Source of the DNA: Phycisphaeraceae bacterium
GTDB lineage: Bacteria > Planctomycetota > Phycisphaerae > Phycisphaerales > UBA1924
Reading direction: 5' to 3'
NCBI GenBank assembly: GCA_019636695.1
Contig: JAHBXD010000001.1
Span: forward strand, 613,661-677,660
DNA: 64,000 bases
This document shows, piece after piece, positions 42,255 through 51,947 of the stretch. The notes under the pieces were generated by a model, which saw only the letters and a list, made by a program, of their open reading frames with translations, was not told the DNA's origin and ran no database searches. Positions within the stretch are counted from its first letter, which is position 1. Every line of letters begins with the position of its first letter. The translations under genes and the position numbers were made by a program.

Positions 42255-44906
42255 CTATGTATCGAGCGTGTTGACGCGGAACTCGATCGACCGCTTGAAG
42301 GCTGTTTCAAAGAAAAGCCCTTTGCGGTGTGCGCCCCAAATGTCGGTCGTGGGGTCGCCGCGGGCGGAGAGATTGAAGACGACGGCGGTTTGTGTGAAAG
42401 TGAGGCGAACAGATTCGATGGTGCGGCTGTGGGCGCGGTCGAGCCCGTCGGCAACGCGAAGAATTGCCGCGAGGCGCCTGACGAGGCGGCGGTCTGGGGG
42501 CGTAAGCGGGGCAAGGGCGGGGTGACTTCGGCGAGGTTCGGCACGGCGGTGGAAACGCGCAATCAGGGCGATGAGTTCGATCTGGCGGCTGGTCAGGCCC
42601 GGAAGGTCGCTGTGTGCGATGATCTGCTCGCTGTGCTTGTGGTGGCGTGCATATCCGATGGCGTAGCCGATATCGTGGAGGACCGCGGCCGCTTCGAGCA
42701 AGAGCCGGGCTTCGTCGGTCATCCAGTCTGTGCGGTGGCCGTGCGAGGCGAGTTGATCGAAGATCGAGAGGGCGAGCATCGTGACGTGCTCACTGTGATC
42801 GCGCTCGTAAGCGAGTGAGTGCGCGAAGCGGCGGACGGCATCCATCACGGAACCTGGGCCGCGGGATCGGGGGGCTGCGTCGCGGCCGAGGGCCTGATCG
42901 GCCATCATTCGAAGGAGACCCGCTCGGATGCCGCCCTGATGCACGACGACCTCGTGAACATCGAGGTGCTTCATGATGCGCTCGGCGACGATCAACCCCG
43001 GGACGATGATGTCCGCGCGATCGGGGGGCATGCCTGGCGCCCGCGCGCGGGCGGCGAGAGGAAGATCTGCGAGGCGGTCAATGAGCCGCAGAACGGTTTC
43101 TCGCGAGATGCGAAGGCCCTGGACGCGAAGGGGCGCGCGGTCATCGATGCGGCCGGGAGATTCCATGTGTCTTGCGAGGAGGGCGAGGGTTGAGAAAGTT
43201 CCGCCGGTGCCGATCATGAGACGAGGGCGAAGCGGCAGCGGGCCGACCTGATCTTTGAGGGTTGCGCGGACGAACTTGCGAAGTTCGGCGCGACGTTTTC
43301 GGGAAGCGCTCTTCGGGCCACCGAATCGTTCGGTCATGCGCACTGCGCCGAGCCGCAGGGGGTATAACTGCTCGATGGCGTTGCGGGCGGTCAGGATAAT
43401 CTGGACGCTGCCGCCGCCGATATCGACGACCGCGGCAGGGGCTTCGGAGAGATCGAAGGCTTCGGAGGCGGATCGGAAGGCAAGGCGAGCTTCTTCCTCC
43501 GCGGAAATGACTTCGAGGTCAATCCCGGTGGCCTGGCGGATGCGGTCGGCGAAGAGGGTGCCGTTTTCGGCATCGCGGACGGCAGAAGTGGCGATGGCGC
43601 GGATGTTGTGCGCGCCGTATCCGCGGGCGATTCCGGCCATTCTTGTGATGACCTCGACGGATTGATCCATGGCTTGCTGTGCGAGCGCAACGCCTGAACT
43701 CAGCCCGGCGGCGAGGCGGGTGGTTTCTTTCTCATCGTCGATGATGCGAAGGCGACCATCAGGCAGGGCTTCGGCGACGAGCAATCGTATGGAGTTGGAG
43801 CCGACGTCGATCGCAGCGAGTCGGATTGAGGGGAAGAGCGACACGGTTTCAGCGGGTGCTGGGGGGATGACGTCGTCAGCGGTGGGGTGAGTGGGGGCCA
43901 CCGTCGTGTGGGAAGCGCCGTTGCGATGCGAAGAATGGAGGGGGGGGTAAGACATGGGATCGTGTGGGTGATCGGTATCGCGAACTGCATCGTAGAGCAT
44001 GGCGCTGCCCTGGGTGTTCCACCATTGCATAAAGCGATTGTGGCGAGCGAGGCAGAGCCTTCGGTATCGATCGGCAAGTTGACGGATGCCGCGGGTGATT
44101 GTCTCGTCGGATGGCTCGCCGGATTTCAGGGCTTCGCGTTCGAGTCGGCAAGCCAGGGCATCGGCATCGTGGACTTCTCCGAAGTGCTCTTGGAGTGTGC
44201 GCAGGATGGCCAAACGTGCATCTGAGGGGGTTGCGACGTCGAGTTCCAAGAGATATCTGAGCCGCTTGAGACTGATGCGGAGGCGGTGAAGGGCCTGAAT
44301 ATTGCTCAGGTCGTTCGCGGCGTCAGCAAGCACGCGTTTGCGAAGTTTGTCAAGCACATCGGAAGACGGCGAATGCAATTCGTCAAGATGGGGGAGGCAG
44401 ACTTCGGCACGATCGTGGAGCTTGCCGATCCACCCTCTACGCCAACATTTCGCGAGCGTTTGCAGTTGTGCGCGGCGTTCGGATTGCAGACGGTCGATGA
44501 GGGCATCGAGTGCGGGGGTGGTGTGCACGGGTGCGGCTCGGCGGATGTGCTGAAGTACGGCGAGGGCAACGTCGGCGTCGCGCACGGCGGCGGCTTTTCG
44601 GCGAAGTGTGCGAAGAGCGAGGCGCAAGGCTTGGGTGGTTTGATGCTCGCTATCGGAAGCGCGAAGAATCGCCCCGCAGCGGCGGGTCAGGACACGGAGG
44701 CGATGAACATCCTGCGGAGTTGCATGGTCTTGTCTGCGGCAGCGTCGGAGGGTGGTTTCAATCATCCGGACGCGACGTTTGAGCAGCGCACGGAGCGGCC
44801 GCGGGCGATCCGAGGCGCCACGGGGCGATGCCTGTGGGGCGATGGCGCCCGGGGGGGTAGGTGAAGACGCAGGCATGGGTGCAATTGTAGAGGGAACAGG
44901 AGGCAA
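42255..44906 (-). CDS. CHAD - exopolyphosphatase (Ppx/GppA) - HD fusion protein
   Basis: An 883-residue fusion. Residues 35-300 form a CHAD domain (conserved basic/His helices such as VHRLRVLTRRCGAILRA and LHRLRISLKRLRYLLE), known to bind polyphosphate. Residues 360-670 are a Ppx/GppA phosphatase with AAIDVGSNSIRLLVAE, the acidic ISAEEEARLAF motif and VVDIGGGSVQI. Residues 690-860 form the HD-type C-terminal domain of long Ppx/GppA proteins, with HD in AVLHDIGYAIGYARHH near 744. Binding and hydrolysis of polyphosphate, or of pppGpp, in one chain is the natural reading. No polyphosphate kinase gene is nearby. The ATG at 44906 may be preceded by alternatives; M11 is one. Confidence 0.9.
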   Translation of the reverse strand: MPPVPSTIAPMPASSPTPPGAIAPQASPRGASDRPRPLRALLKRRVRMIETTLRRCRRQDHATPQDVHRLRVLTRRCGAILRASDSEHQTTQALRLALRTLRRKAAAVRDADVALAVLQHIRRAAPVHTTPALDALIDRLQSERRAQLQTLAKCWRRGWIGKLHDRAEVCLPHLDELHSPSSDVLDKLRKRVLADAANDLSNIQALHRLRISLKRLRYLLELDVATPSDARLAILRTLQEHFGEVHDADALACRLEREALKSGEPSDETITRGIRQLADRYRRLCLARHNRFMQWWNTQGSAMLYDAVRDTDHPHDPMSYPPLHSSHRNGASHTTVAPTHPTADDVIPPAPAETVSLFPSIRLAAIDVGSNSIRLLVAEALPDGRLRIIDDEKETTRLAAGLSSGVALAQQAMDQSVEVITRMAGIARGYGAHNIRAIATSAVRDAENGTLFADRIRQATGIDLEVISAEEEARLAFRSASEAFDLSEAPAAVVDIGGGSVQIILTARNAIEQLYPLRLGAVRMTERFGGPKSASRKRRAELRKFVRATLKDQVGPLPLRPRLMIGTGGTFSTLALLARHMESPGRIDDRAPLRVQGLRISRETVLRLIDRLADLPLAARARAPGMPPDRADIIVPGLIVAERIMKHLDVHEVVVHQGGIRAGLLRMMADQALGRDAAPRSRGPGSVMDAVRRFAHSLAYERDHSEHVTMLALSIFDQLASHGHRTDWMTDEARLLLEAAAVLHDIGYAIGYARHHKHSEQIIAHSDLPGLTSRQIELIALIARFHRRAEPRRSHPALAPLTPPDRRLVRRLAAILRVADGLDRAHSRTIESVRLTFTQTAVVFNLSARGDPTTDIWGAHRKGLFFETAFKRSIEFRVNTLDT

Positions 44907-45164
44907 GAAGAACGGATGTTTCGGGGAACCGGGGCCTATCGCGCTGCGAACAGATTGTCACGCCAGGCCTCCCCGTGGCTGCGATGGCGGCGGCTCGCTG
45001 GACCTGTGGTTTCGAGCGAGTATCCTCTAGACCTGGGTGAGTGGTAGGGCTTCGGCCGATGCCGGCCGGTTGTGCCCCGCAGGAGTGCCCCTGGCGCGAG
45101 TTGAGGGATGGTCCCTTGGTTCGCCATCCGGGCTGACCCAGATCCCGAACGAAAGGTTGGACGC

Positions 45165-45491
45165 ATGAGTGAGGCCAAGCCCGGCGAAACCCGTCAGATT
45201 CAGCTCCGCATTGACGAGTCGAAGATGACGCAGACCTACGCGAACACGATTCGCACTTCGACGACGCAGGATGAGGTCGTAATGGATTTCGGCATGAACC
45301 TGCCCATGCAAGGGCCGGACAACAACCCCATGCTGATGTTCAACGTCGGATCGCGCGTGGTAATGAACTGGGCCGGCGCGAAGCGGCTCGCGATCAGCCT
45401 GGGCCAAGTGATTCGCCAGTACGAGGAGCGTAATGGCGAAATCCAACTGAACCGTCCGGAGGCCGGCGGACCCCGCCTGGCGCAGGACTGA
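45165..45491 (+). CDS. DUF3467 family protein
   Basis: A 108-residue protein fitting the DUF3467 family: TYANTIRTSTTQDEVVMDFG, then a strand-helix region VVMNWAGAKRLAISLGQVIR and a closing YEERNGEIQL. Function unknown. AAGG at 45153-45156 precedes ATG 45165. It begins 258 bases after the divergent CHAD-Ppx gene and 82 bases before the GAF-HlyD gene, so it could be the first gene of that cluster. It is soluble with no signal peptide. Confidence 0.82.
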   Translation: MSEAKPGETRQIQLRIDESKMTQTYANTIRTSTTQDEVVMDFGMNLPMQGPDNNPMLMFNVGSRVVMNWAGAKRLAISLGQVIRQYEERNGEIQLNRPEAGGPRLAQD

Positions 45492-45573
45492 GACCGTTCT
45501 TGCGGGCGGAGTGTGCCGACGGACGCCATGACCTGATGCCGCCGGCTTACGCCGCGCGACATCACGAGGTGGT

Positions 45574-47493
45574 ATGAGCACGGCACAGACTTCGCCCAGT
45601 CGAGCAGAGACCGACCGCAGCGGCAGCCCGACGGGGGCGGCTGTTTCGGGCGAAGTGCAATCGTTTCTCGCGGGCCTGCTTGAGTCGCAGTGTGCGGCGA
45701 CAGGGGGCATCGCGGGTGTGATTTATCTGACCGGCTCGGACATCCGCCGAGCCGGTTTTGCTGCGCACGTCGTGCGTCGGGGGGGCGAGGGGATCATTGA
45801 TGGGCCTGCCGCAATGCGGCTGGAGCGGATCGGGTTGGAGGTGTGTCGTCGCGGGGCTGAAGGGCAGGCATGGGCCGGTGTTGAAACGCTGACGTATTCG
45901 CGGCCGGGGGACTTGTACGGATCAGAGCGCACGCACACCGTGCTGTGTGCGACGTTGGGTGCGGGCGGTGCGGCCGAGGGCGCTTCGCTCATTGTTCTTC
46001 CGGCTGATCGACGCGGGGATGCCACAGAGTCGCTTGAGCGGCTTGTGCTGACGTGCGCGAAGTTTGAGGCCTTTTTGTGGCGTCAGCAGGCGATTGCCGA
46101 GGCGAAGCACAAGATCCTGCTTCGAGAAACGCTTGAACTGCTCGATGCAGCCCAGCAAGGCGCCGATGCGCGATCGATGGGGGCGTTGATTTGTCATGAG
46201 CTGGCGCGTCGTTTCGGGTGCTCGCGGGTTTCGATCGGTCTGATTGACGGCCCTTCGGCACGAATCAGGCTTGCGGCAACGAGCGGGAGCGATCAGGTCG
46301 ATCGCAAAAGTGAAGCAGCCGGCGCGATCGAGGCCGCGATGGAGGAATGTGCACTTCAAGATATCGAACTGGTCTATCCCGCGCCGGAGGATGCGCAGAT
46401 GGACCCGGGGCTGCGACGGGTTCTGCGCGCCCACGATGAACTCAGCAGGCGGCACGGGCCGGCGGCGATGCTGAGCCTTCCGTTGCGGGTAGAGGGAGAT
46501 CTTGTCGGCGTGGTGCTGCTGGAGCGGCCACAGGGAGATCCGTTTCCTGCCTCCGCCGCAGGCCTCCTGAGACTGGTGGCTGAGTTCATCGGTCCGGCGA
46601 TGTGGACGCGTCGGCTGGCCGATCGCGGCCTGCTCGCGGTCGTACGCGACCGGACGCGAGCGCTGGCGAGTCTGGCTGTGGGGCCGCGGCACACGGGGTG
46701 GAAGCTGCTCGGGGTTACGGTGTTATTGATCTTGATCGGGTCGGCCTTCGTGCCGATTCCTCGGAGAGTGACCGCGGAAGCGGAGATGCGAGCATCTGTT
46801 TCGCGGACCATCGTGCCGCCGTTTGTCGGGTATCTCGATGAAGTGCTGGTGGAGCCTGGTAGCCGAGTTGCTCGCGGGGATGTACTGGCCATGATGGACA
46901 CTTCGGCCCTGCGGCTTCAACTGGCGGAGTTAATCGCGAGGGAGGCGTCGCTGTCGGTGCAACGGGATGAGGCGCGGAACCGGGGTGAGATCGGCCAGGC
47001 GCTTGAGGCCGAGGCGATGATCGAAGAAATCAAGGCCCAGGCGCGGACCAGAATTGATCAGATCGCCAAGGCTGAAATACGAAGCCCGATCGACGGGGTG
47101 GTCAGTCGGGGCGATCTGAAGGACTTTGTCGGAGCGCGAGTCGAGCCTTCGCAGGCGCTGCTCGAGGTCGTCGGCTCGGGAAGGGTGGCGATGCTGCGGG
47201 TTGATGAGCGGTCCATAGATCGCGTGTATCTCGAGCAGGTGGGCACCCTGATGGCTCGAGCTCGACCCGGTGAGCGTGTGCCGATTCAGGTGACCAGGAT
47301 CAACCCTGCGGCGGAGGCCGTGCAGGGAGCGAACGTGTACTTGGTGGAAGCGCATATTCAGGGCATCGATGAGCTTGCATGGCTGCGCCCGGGAGAAACC
47401 GGGCTTGCAAAGCTGCACGCAGGAAGCACCACCGTTATGCAGGCGGTGATCGGGCCGTTGGTCGACGCCGCACGAATGCGGTGGTGGTGGTAG
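45574..47493 (+). CDS. GAF domain - HlyD-type membrane fusion protein
   Basis: A 639-residue protein with unusual architecture. The first 370 residues are cytoplasmic and include a GAF domain (about 190-345; MGALICHELARRFGCSRVS, then LPLRVEGDLVGVVLLERP). One membrane segment follows (about 375-395, LLGVTVLLILIGSAFVPI), then a periplasmic HlyD-type adaptor with barrel-sandwich strands (GYLDEVLVEPGSRVARGDVL and IRSPIDGVVSRGDL) and a short helical hairpin. Adaptors of this kind normally link an inner-membrane pump to the outer membrane; no pump is encoded beside it. It is followed after 103 bases by the M50-HlyD gene, so joint action is likely. The GAF part may sense a ligand. Confidence 0.88.
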   Translation: MSTAQTSPSRAETDRSGSPTGAAVSGEVQSFLAGLLESQCAATGGIAGVIYLTGSDIRRAGFAAHVVRRGGEGIIDGPAAMRLERIGLEVCRRGAEGQAWAGVETLTYSRPGDLYGSERTHTVLCATLGAGGAAEGASLIVLPADRRGDATESLERLVLTCAKFEAFLWRQQAIAEAKHKILLRETLELLDAAQQGADARSMGALICHELARRFGCSRVSIGLIDGPSARIRLAATSGSDQVDRKSEAAGAIEAAMEECALQDIELVYPAPEDAQMDPGLRRVLRAHDELSRRHGPAAMLSLPLRVEGDLVGVVLLERPQGDPFPASAAGLLRLVAEFIGPAMWTRRLADRGLLAVVRDRTRALASLAVGPRHTGWKLLGVTVLLILIGSAFVPIPRRVTAEAEMRASVSRTIVPPFVGYLDEVLVEPGSRVARGDVLAMMDTSALRLQLAELIAREASLSVQRDEARNRGEIGQALEAEAMIEEIKAQARTRIDQIAKAEIRSPIDGVVSRGDLKDFVGARVEPSQALLEVVGSGRVAMLRVDERSIDRVYLEQVGTLMARARPGERVPIQVTRINPAAEAVQGANVYLVEAHIQGIDELAWLRPGETGLAKLHAGSTTVMQAVIGPLVDAARMRWWW

Positions 47494-47596
47494 CCGCCCA
47501 GGCCTGAGACGGTTGGACGTTGTATGCGGCGGGCGAACGGGCGATGGGTACGGAAATAGGCTGGAATGAGCGCCGTGCGAGCGGGATGGACAGCAC

Positions 47597-49798
47597 ATGG
47601 TTCTTCGACGTGAAACAAGTGCTTCATTCAGCGATTTGTGGTATCGCGTCGCCGCACGCACGCCCTGTCTGAGTGTGCATGCCCGCGTCATTCGTCAGCA
47701 ATACGGGCCGGAAATCGCGTACATCATCGAAGACCCGGCGAGCGGGCATTATTATCGGCTGACGGCTTCAGCCTATTTTTTTCTCGGCATGCTCGACGGG
47801 CGATGCACGGTCGAGCATGCGTGGCAGGCGTGCTGCGTACAACTCGGCGACGATGCCCCGACGCAAAAAGAGTGTATCGATCTGTTAGCGAAACTGCAGC
47901 TCTATGGACTGCTCGTCGGGGCAGATCCGCTGAGTGCGGACATGCTCGAAGAACGGCAGCGGCAGGCACGTTCGGAAAGGGTTGCGCGGAGAACGGGCAA
48001 GGGGTTGTTCTGGAATGTGCCCCTGTTGAATCCTGAGCGGTTCTTGGCGGCGACCGAGCATGTGTGGAGAGCGGTCTATTCGCGCGCGATGGGAATCGTC
48101 TGGTGTCTGGTGGTGTTTGGTGCGATCATCGGTGTGCTTCGACATGCCGATGAGCTGGGCAGCAACCTGAACTCGCTGCTTGACCCGGCGAATCTCGCGA
48201 TCATGGGTCTGCTGTTCCTCCTGATCAGGATTATTCACGAGTTCGGTCACGCAACGGCGTGTAAGGCGATGGGCGGCCGATGCACCGAACTCGGCGTGAT
48301 CATGATCGCGGGGATTCTGCCGTTGCCGTATTGCGATGCCACCAGCGCATGGCGGTTTCCGGAAGTGCGCAAACGCGTGCTGGTTTCGGCGGCAGGTATG
48401 ATGGTGGAGGGGTTTCTGGCCTCCATCGCCGTATTTGTCTGGATATTTACGGAGCCTGGGCAGCTGGCCCACGCGATTGCGTTTCAAGCGATGGTCGTTT
48501 CCGGGGTGACAACGATTATATTCAATGCCAACCCGCTGCTGCGTTACGACGGCTATTACATTCTTTCTGACTTGACGGGGATTCCGAATCTCGCGATGCG
48601 AGCCCGCGACCTTTGGAAGTATTTCATTCAAAGATTTGCGTTCGGCGTACGCGGACTTGCCGTGCCGAGGATTCGTGATCATGCGGAGTTCTGGACGCTG
48701 ACCATTTACGGGGCGCTGGCCCCGCCCTATCGGCTGTTAGTGATGTTCGCAATCGTCATGGTTGTGTCGAGTCAGTTCCTGACGATCGGTCTGGTGCTCG
48801 CGGTCATTCTTCTGGTCGTCGTGCTGGTTGTGCCACTGGTCAAGGCTGCTACGTATTTGTTGACGTCGGTGACGCTGATGGGAAGGCGTTCACGGGCGCT
48901 CGCGATCTCGGGCGGGTTCATCGGGCTGATCGTTGGGTGTTTGGGATTATGGCCGGTCGGCGCGGGTGCATATGCCTCTGGTGTTCTGGAGCCATCGAGT
49001 CGAGCCACCTTGCGTACCGGTGAGGATGGTTTTCTTGTCAGGGTTCACGCGCGGCCGGGAGATCGAGTCTCGAAGGGGCAGGTGCTCCTGGAGTTTGAGA
49101 ATGATTTCCTGCGTGCCGAGTTGGACGCCCTGCACGCCAAGCGTAAGCATGCTCTTCTGCAACGAGATCGGGCCGCCGAACGAAATCCGGCTGAGCGTGA
49201 AGCCCATGAAGCCCGATTGATGCACCTTGACGAGCAGATCGGCAGGTTGCAACACCGCGTATCCCAGTTGACGATCGTCGCCCCGTTTGACGGTGTGCTC
49301 ATCGCCCAGGGCGCACCGGTGCTCGATCTCGATTTTCTCGTCGGGCGTTTTCTGACACGAGGCACGGTTCTGGCGACCCTTGCCGATCTTGACCGCCTCG
49401 AAGTGACGGCTGCGCTCTCTGATCGTGATCGGGCGTATGTCTTTCGAGGTGAGGACGACCAGATCGATATGGTGCCGGCGAGTTTACGTGTGCGTGGGCG
49501 CGCGGCGAAGGTCATTCCAGCGCAGGCCGTTCACATGGCGCCTGTTGCATCACGTGCGCTGACGAATCCAGCGCTCTCGACCGATGCGGGTGGAGATCTC
49601 TTGATCGATCCGAGTGATCCGGACCGCCGGAGGACGATTGAGTCGTTTGCCGCGGTTCGGGTGCTTCCCGCGCCTGATACGGATGGTCTGCGTGCAGGAC
49701 AGCGGGTGCGTGTGCGGTTTGCGGCGCCTGCACAACCGCTTGCGGCGCAATGGTGGCGCCGCATCGCGAGCGCGATCGAAAGGCGGTTCAGCCTGTGA
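47597..49798 (+). CDS. PqqD-like - M50 intramembrane metalloprotease - HlyD adaptor fusion
   Basis: A 733-residue membrane protein. Residues 25-110 resemble a PqqD/peptide-binding wing (YYRLTASAYFFLGMLDGRC). The central membrane part is a site-2 protease domain with HEFGH at 214-218 and the second metal site NANPLLRYDGYY at about 310-321. Further membrane segments lead to a C-terminal HlyD-like periplasmic region (GFLVRVHARPGDRVSKGQVL, then TIVAPFDGVLIAQGAPVLD). The nearest known relatives are putative peptide zinc metalloproteases of the YydH type. The stop overlaps the GTG start of the SecA-like gene (GTGA at 49795-49798), so the protease-adaptor and motor are translationally coupled. Confidence 0.9.
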   Translation: MVLRRETSASFSDLWYRVAARTPCLSVHARVIRQQYGPEIAYIIEDPASGHYYRLTASAYFFLGMLDGRCTVEHAWQACCVQLGDDAPTQKECIDLLAKLQLYGLLVGADPLSADMLEERQRQARSERVARRTGKGLFWNVPLLNPERFLAATEHVWRAVYSRAMGIVWCLVVFGAIIGVLRHADELGSNLNSLLDPANLAIMGLLFLLIRIIHEFGHATACKAMGGRCTELGVIMIAGILPLPYCDATSAWRFPEVRKRVLVSAAGMMVEGFLASIAVFVWIFTEPGQLAHAIAFQAMVVSGVTTIIFNANPLLRYDGYYILSDLTGIPNLAMRARDLWKYFIQRFAFGVRGLAVPRIRDHAEFWTLTIYGALAPPYRLLVMFAIVMVVSSQFLTIGLVLAVILLVVVLVVPLVKAATYLLTSVTLMGRRSRALAISGGFIGLIVGCLGLWPVGAGAYASGVLEPSSRATLRTGEDGFLVRVHARPGDRVSKGQVLLEFENDFLRAELDALHAKRKHALLQRDRAAERNPAEREAHEARLMHLDEQIGRLQHRVSQLTIVAPFDGVLIAQGAPVLDLDFLVGRFLTRGTVLATLADLDRLEVTAALSDRDRAYVFRGEDDQIDMVPASLRVRGRAAKVIPAQAVHMAPVASRALTNPALSTDAGGDLLIDPSDPDRRRTIESFAAVRVLPAPDTDGLRAGQRVRVRFAAPAQPLAAQWWRRIASAIERRFSL

Positions 49799-51828
49799 TC
49801 GCCAGACTGCTCGATGACGTTGCGCGGCGGGCCGCCGCGAGCGGTACGCGAGACGCCCCCGGACGACGTTTGTGGCCGGCGCTTGCGCAGCCGCCGGTCC
49901 GTCCGTTGCCGCTCAAAGGTCTGGACGGTGTGGCAGCACGATTCCGGGGCGCAGTCGGTCGCAGAAGAGTTTTACGATCGGAGCGGAGTCGCGCGTTTCA
50001 GATTCTTGATGCTGCGCAGGCGTTGTCGAGTCGCTCTGAGGGATCTCTTGATGCAGCGATCAGGGAGGCTCGTGGATGCGTGATAGCGAGTCGTCATGAT
50101 CCAAATGCCATTGATCGTGCGTATGCCGTCATAGTCGAGGTTATCCGGCGAGAGGCAGGGATCACGCTGCACCCTGAGCAGGTCATGGGGGCGATTGTGA
50201 TGGCGTGCGGACGGTGCGCGGAAATGGCCACCGGCGAAGGCAAGACCATCACGGCCGTTTTGCCCGCCGCTATCGACGGCTGGATCGGGCGGGGAGTGCA
50301 TGTACACACGGTGAACGATTATCTTGCCGATCGCGATGCCGGGATCACCCGTGCATGCTATCGACGACTCGGGCTTCGCGTCGGCGTGGTGCGAGATGCT
50401 TCAGACAACGCTGCGCGGCGCGAAGCCTATGCCTGCGATGTGACGTACGGCGCGGATAAGCAGTTTATCTTTGATTATCTTCGGGATCGTCTGATCACGC
50501 CGCTGCGACCGCGGCTTGTCGGGGCGGTTCTTGAGGATCTTCTGGCGGACAGCGCCGCGACGTGGACTGAACGCACCGTGCAGCGCGGGCTGTATTCGGC
50601 GATAGTTGACGAGGCCGACAGCGTGCTGATTGATGAGGCGGTGACGCCGGCGATCATAGGTCAGGATGTTCCCCCGGCCGGCGATCACGAGCGGCACTAT
50701 CGCATTGCAGCGGAGATCGCCCGCGAGTGCCTTGCCGAAACGGATTACGTAGTCGATCGCCGGCTCCATCGTGTGCGCCTGACCGATGCCGGGCGGGCGA
50801 AGCTGGCTGAGCAAGCGGCGTCGTTGCCTCCGTTCTGGTCCGGGCCGAATCGACGCGAAGAGTTGCTGGTGCAGGCGCTGACCGCGAAGGAACTGTATCG
50901 ACGCGATGAGGAATATGTCGTCCAGAACGGGAAGATTGAGATCGTCGATCTGGCGACAGGCCGTGTACTCAGCGGCAGGCAATGGCAATTGGGAATTCAC
51001 CAGGCTGTCGAGGCCAAGGAGGGGTTGGCGCTTTCTGACGAGCGGCGTACGGCGGCAAGGATCAGTTATCAGAGGTTCTTTCAGCGATATCGACGCCTTT
51101 GCGGCATGTCGGGAACGGTGTGGGAAGTGGCCCCGGAGTTGTGGCGAGATTATGCCTTGGGTGTCGTACGGATTCCCACGCATCGTCCGGTGCTTCGAAA
51201 GCACGTGCCAGACCGCGTGTATTGCACCCACGGGGCGAAACTTGACGCCATCGTTGGTCGAATCATCGAGTTGCACGACTCGAAGCGCCCGGTGCTGGTA
51301 GGTACGCGAACGGTCTCGGCCAGCGAAGAACTCGCCGATCGGCTTGCCCAGAAGGGCATAGTGTGCCGCGTGCTCAACGCCAATCGAGAGGCCGAGGAGG
51401 CCGCGATCGTTGCCGAAGCGGGTGTCGAAGGCGCGGTCACCGTCGCCACGAACATGGCCGGGCGGGGTACGGACATCGTCCTGACCCAAGGCTCACGCAT
51501 TCTCGGAGGTCTGGTGGTGCTCGCGACCGAGCGCAACGATGAGCGACGAGTAGATCGCCAGCTCTACGGTCGCTCGGGGCGCCAGGGTGATCCCGGACGG
51601 GCGGAATCGTACGTATCGCTCCAAGATCGGCTGATTGTTCAGTGCGGCTGGAAGCCGCTTGTCTGGGTCTGCCGCATAGCGCCATCGGCGATGCGGGGTT
51701 ACCTCACACGGCATCTGCTGCTCAGGCAGGCGCAGTGGGCGGCCAGCCGCAAGTTGGCTGTGCGTCGATCCGAATCGGCGAAACAAGACGCCTGGATCGA
51801 CGTCGCCCTCCACGAAGAGAGCCGATAA
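49795..51828 (+). CDS. C-terminally shortened SecA paralogue
   Basis: A 677-residue SecA-type motor. Nucleotide-binding domain 1 has Walker A MATGEGKT (residues 144-151) and HTVNDYLADRD; Walker B is VDEADSVLIDEA (DEAD at 272-275, where SecA usually has DEVD). A preprotein cross-linking-like region follows, then domain 2 with VLVGTRTVSASEELA, TNMAGRGTDI and the arginine fingers YGRSGRQGDPG. After SLQDRLI only about 70 residues remain, so the helical scaffold, wing and C-terminal zinc tail of housekeeping SecA are missing. GTG 49795 overlaps the stop of the M50-HlyD gene. It is probably a dedicated motor for this cluster, not the general secretion ATPase. Confidence 0.88.
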   Translation: MIARLLDDVARRAAASGTRDAPGRRLWPALAQPPVRPLPLKGLDGVAARFRGAVGRRRVLRSERSRAFQILDAAQALSSRSEGSLDAAIREARGCVIASRHDPNAIDRAYAVIVEVIRREAGITLHPEQVMGAIVMACGRCAEMATGEGKTITAVLPAAIDGWIGRGVHVHTVNDYLADRDAGITRACYRRLGLRVGVVRDASDNAARREAYACDVTYGADKQFIFDYLRDRLITPLRPRLVGAVLEDLLADSAATWTERTVQRGLYSAIVDEADSVLIDEAVTPAIIGQDVPPAGDHERHYRIAAEIARECLAETDYVVDRRLHRVRLTDAGRAKLAEQAASLPPFWSGPNRREELLVQALTAKELYRRDEEYVVQNGKIEIVDLATGRVLSGRQWQLGIHQAVEAKEGLALSDERRTAARISYQRFFQRYRRLCGMSGTVWEVAPELWRDYALGVVRIPTHRPVLRKHVPDRVYCTHGAKLDAIVGRIIELHDSKRPVLVGTRTVSASEELADRLAQKGIVCRVLNANREAEEAAIVAEAGVEGAVTVATNMAGRGTDIVLTQGSRILGGLVVLATERNDERRVDRQLYGRSGRQGDPGRAESYVSLQDRLIVQCGWKPLVWVCRIAPSAMRGYLTRHLLLRQAQWAASRKLAVRRSESAKQDAWIDVALHEESR

Positions 51829-51947
51829 CTCTCGATGCAGAGCAAGAGCATCCGAGGGAAGTGCTGCGCCACGGGCTGTACTCGGTACACTGTTTCAACC
51901 CGGTCGGGCGGGCCGTACGGGGTTTTGCGTATTCCTATCAGGATTCC

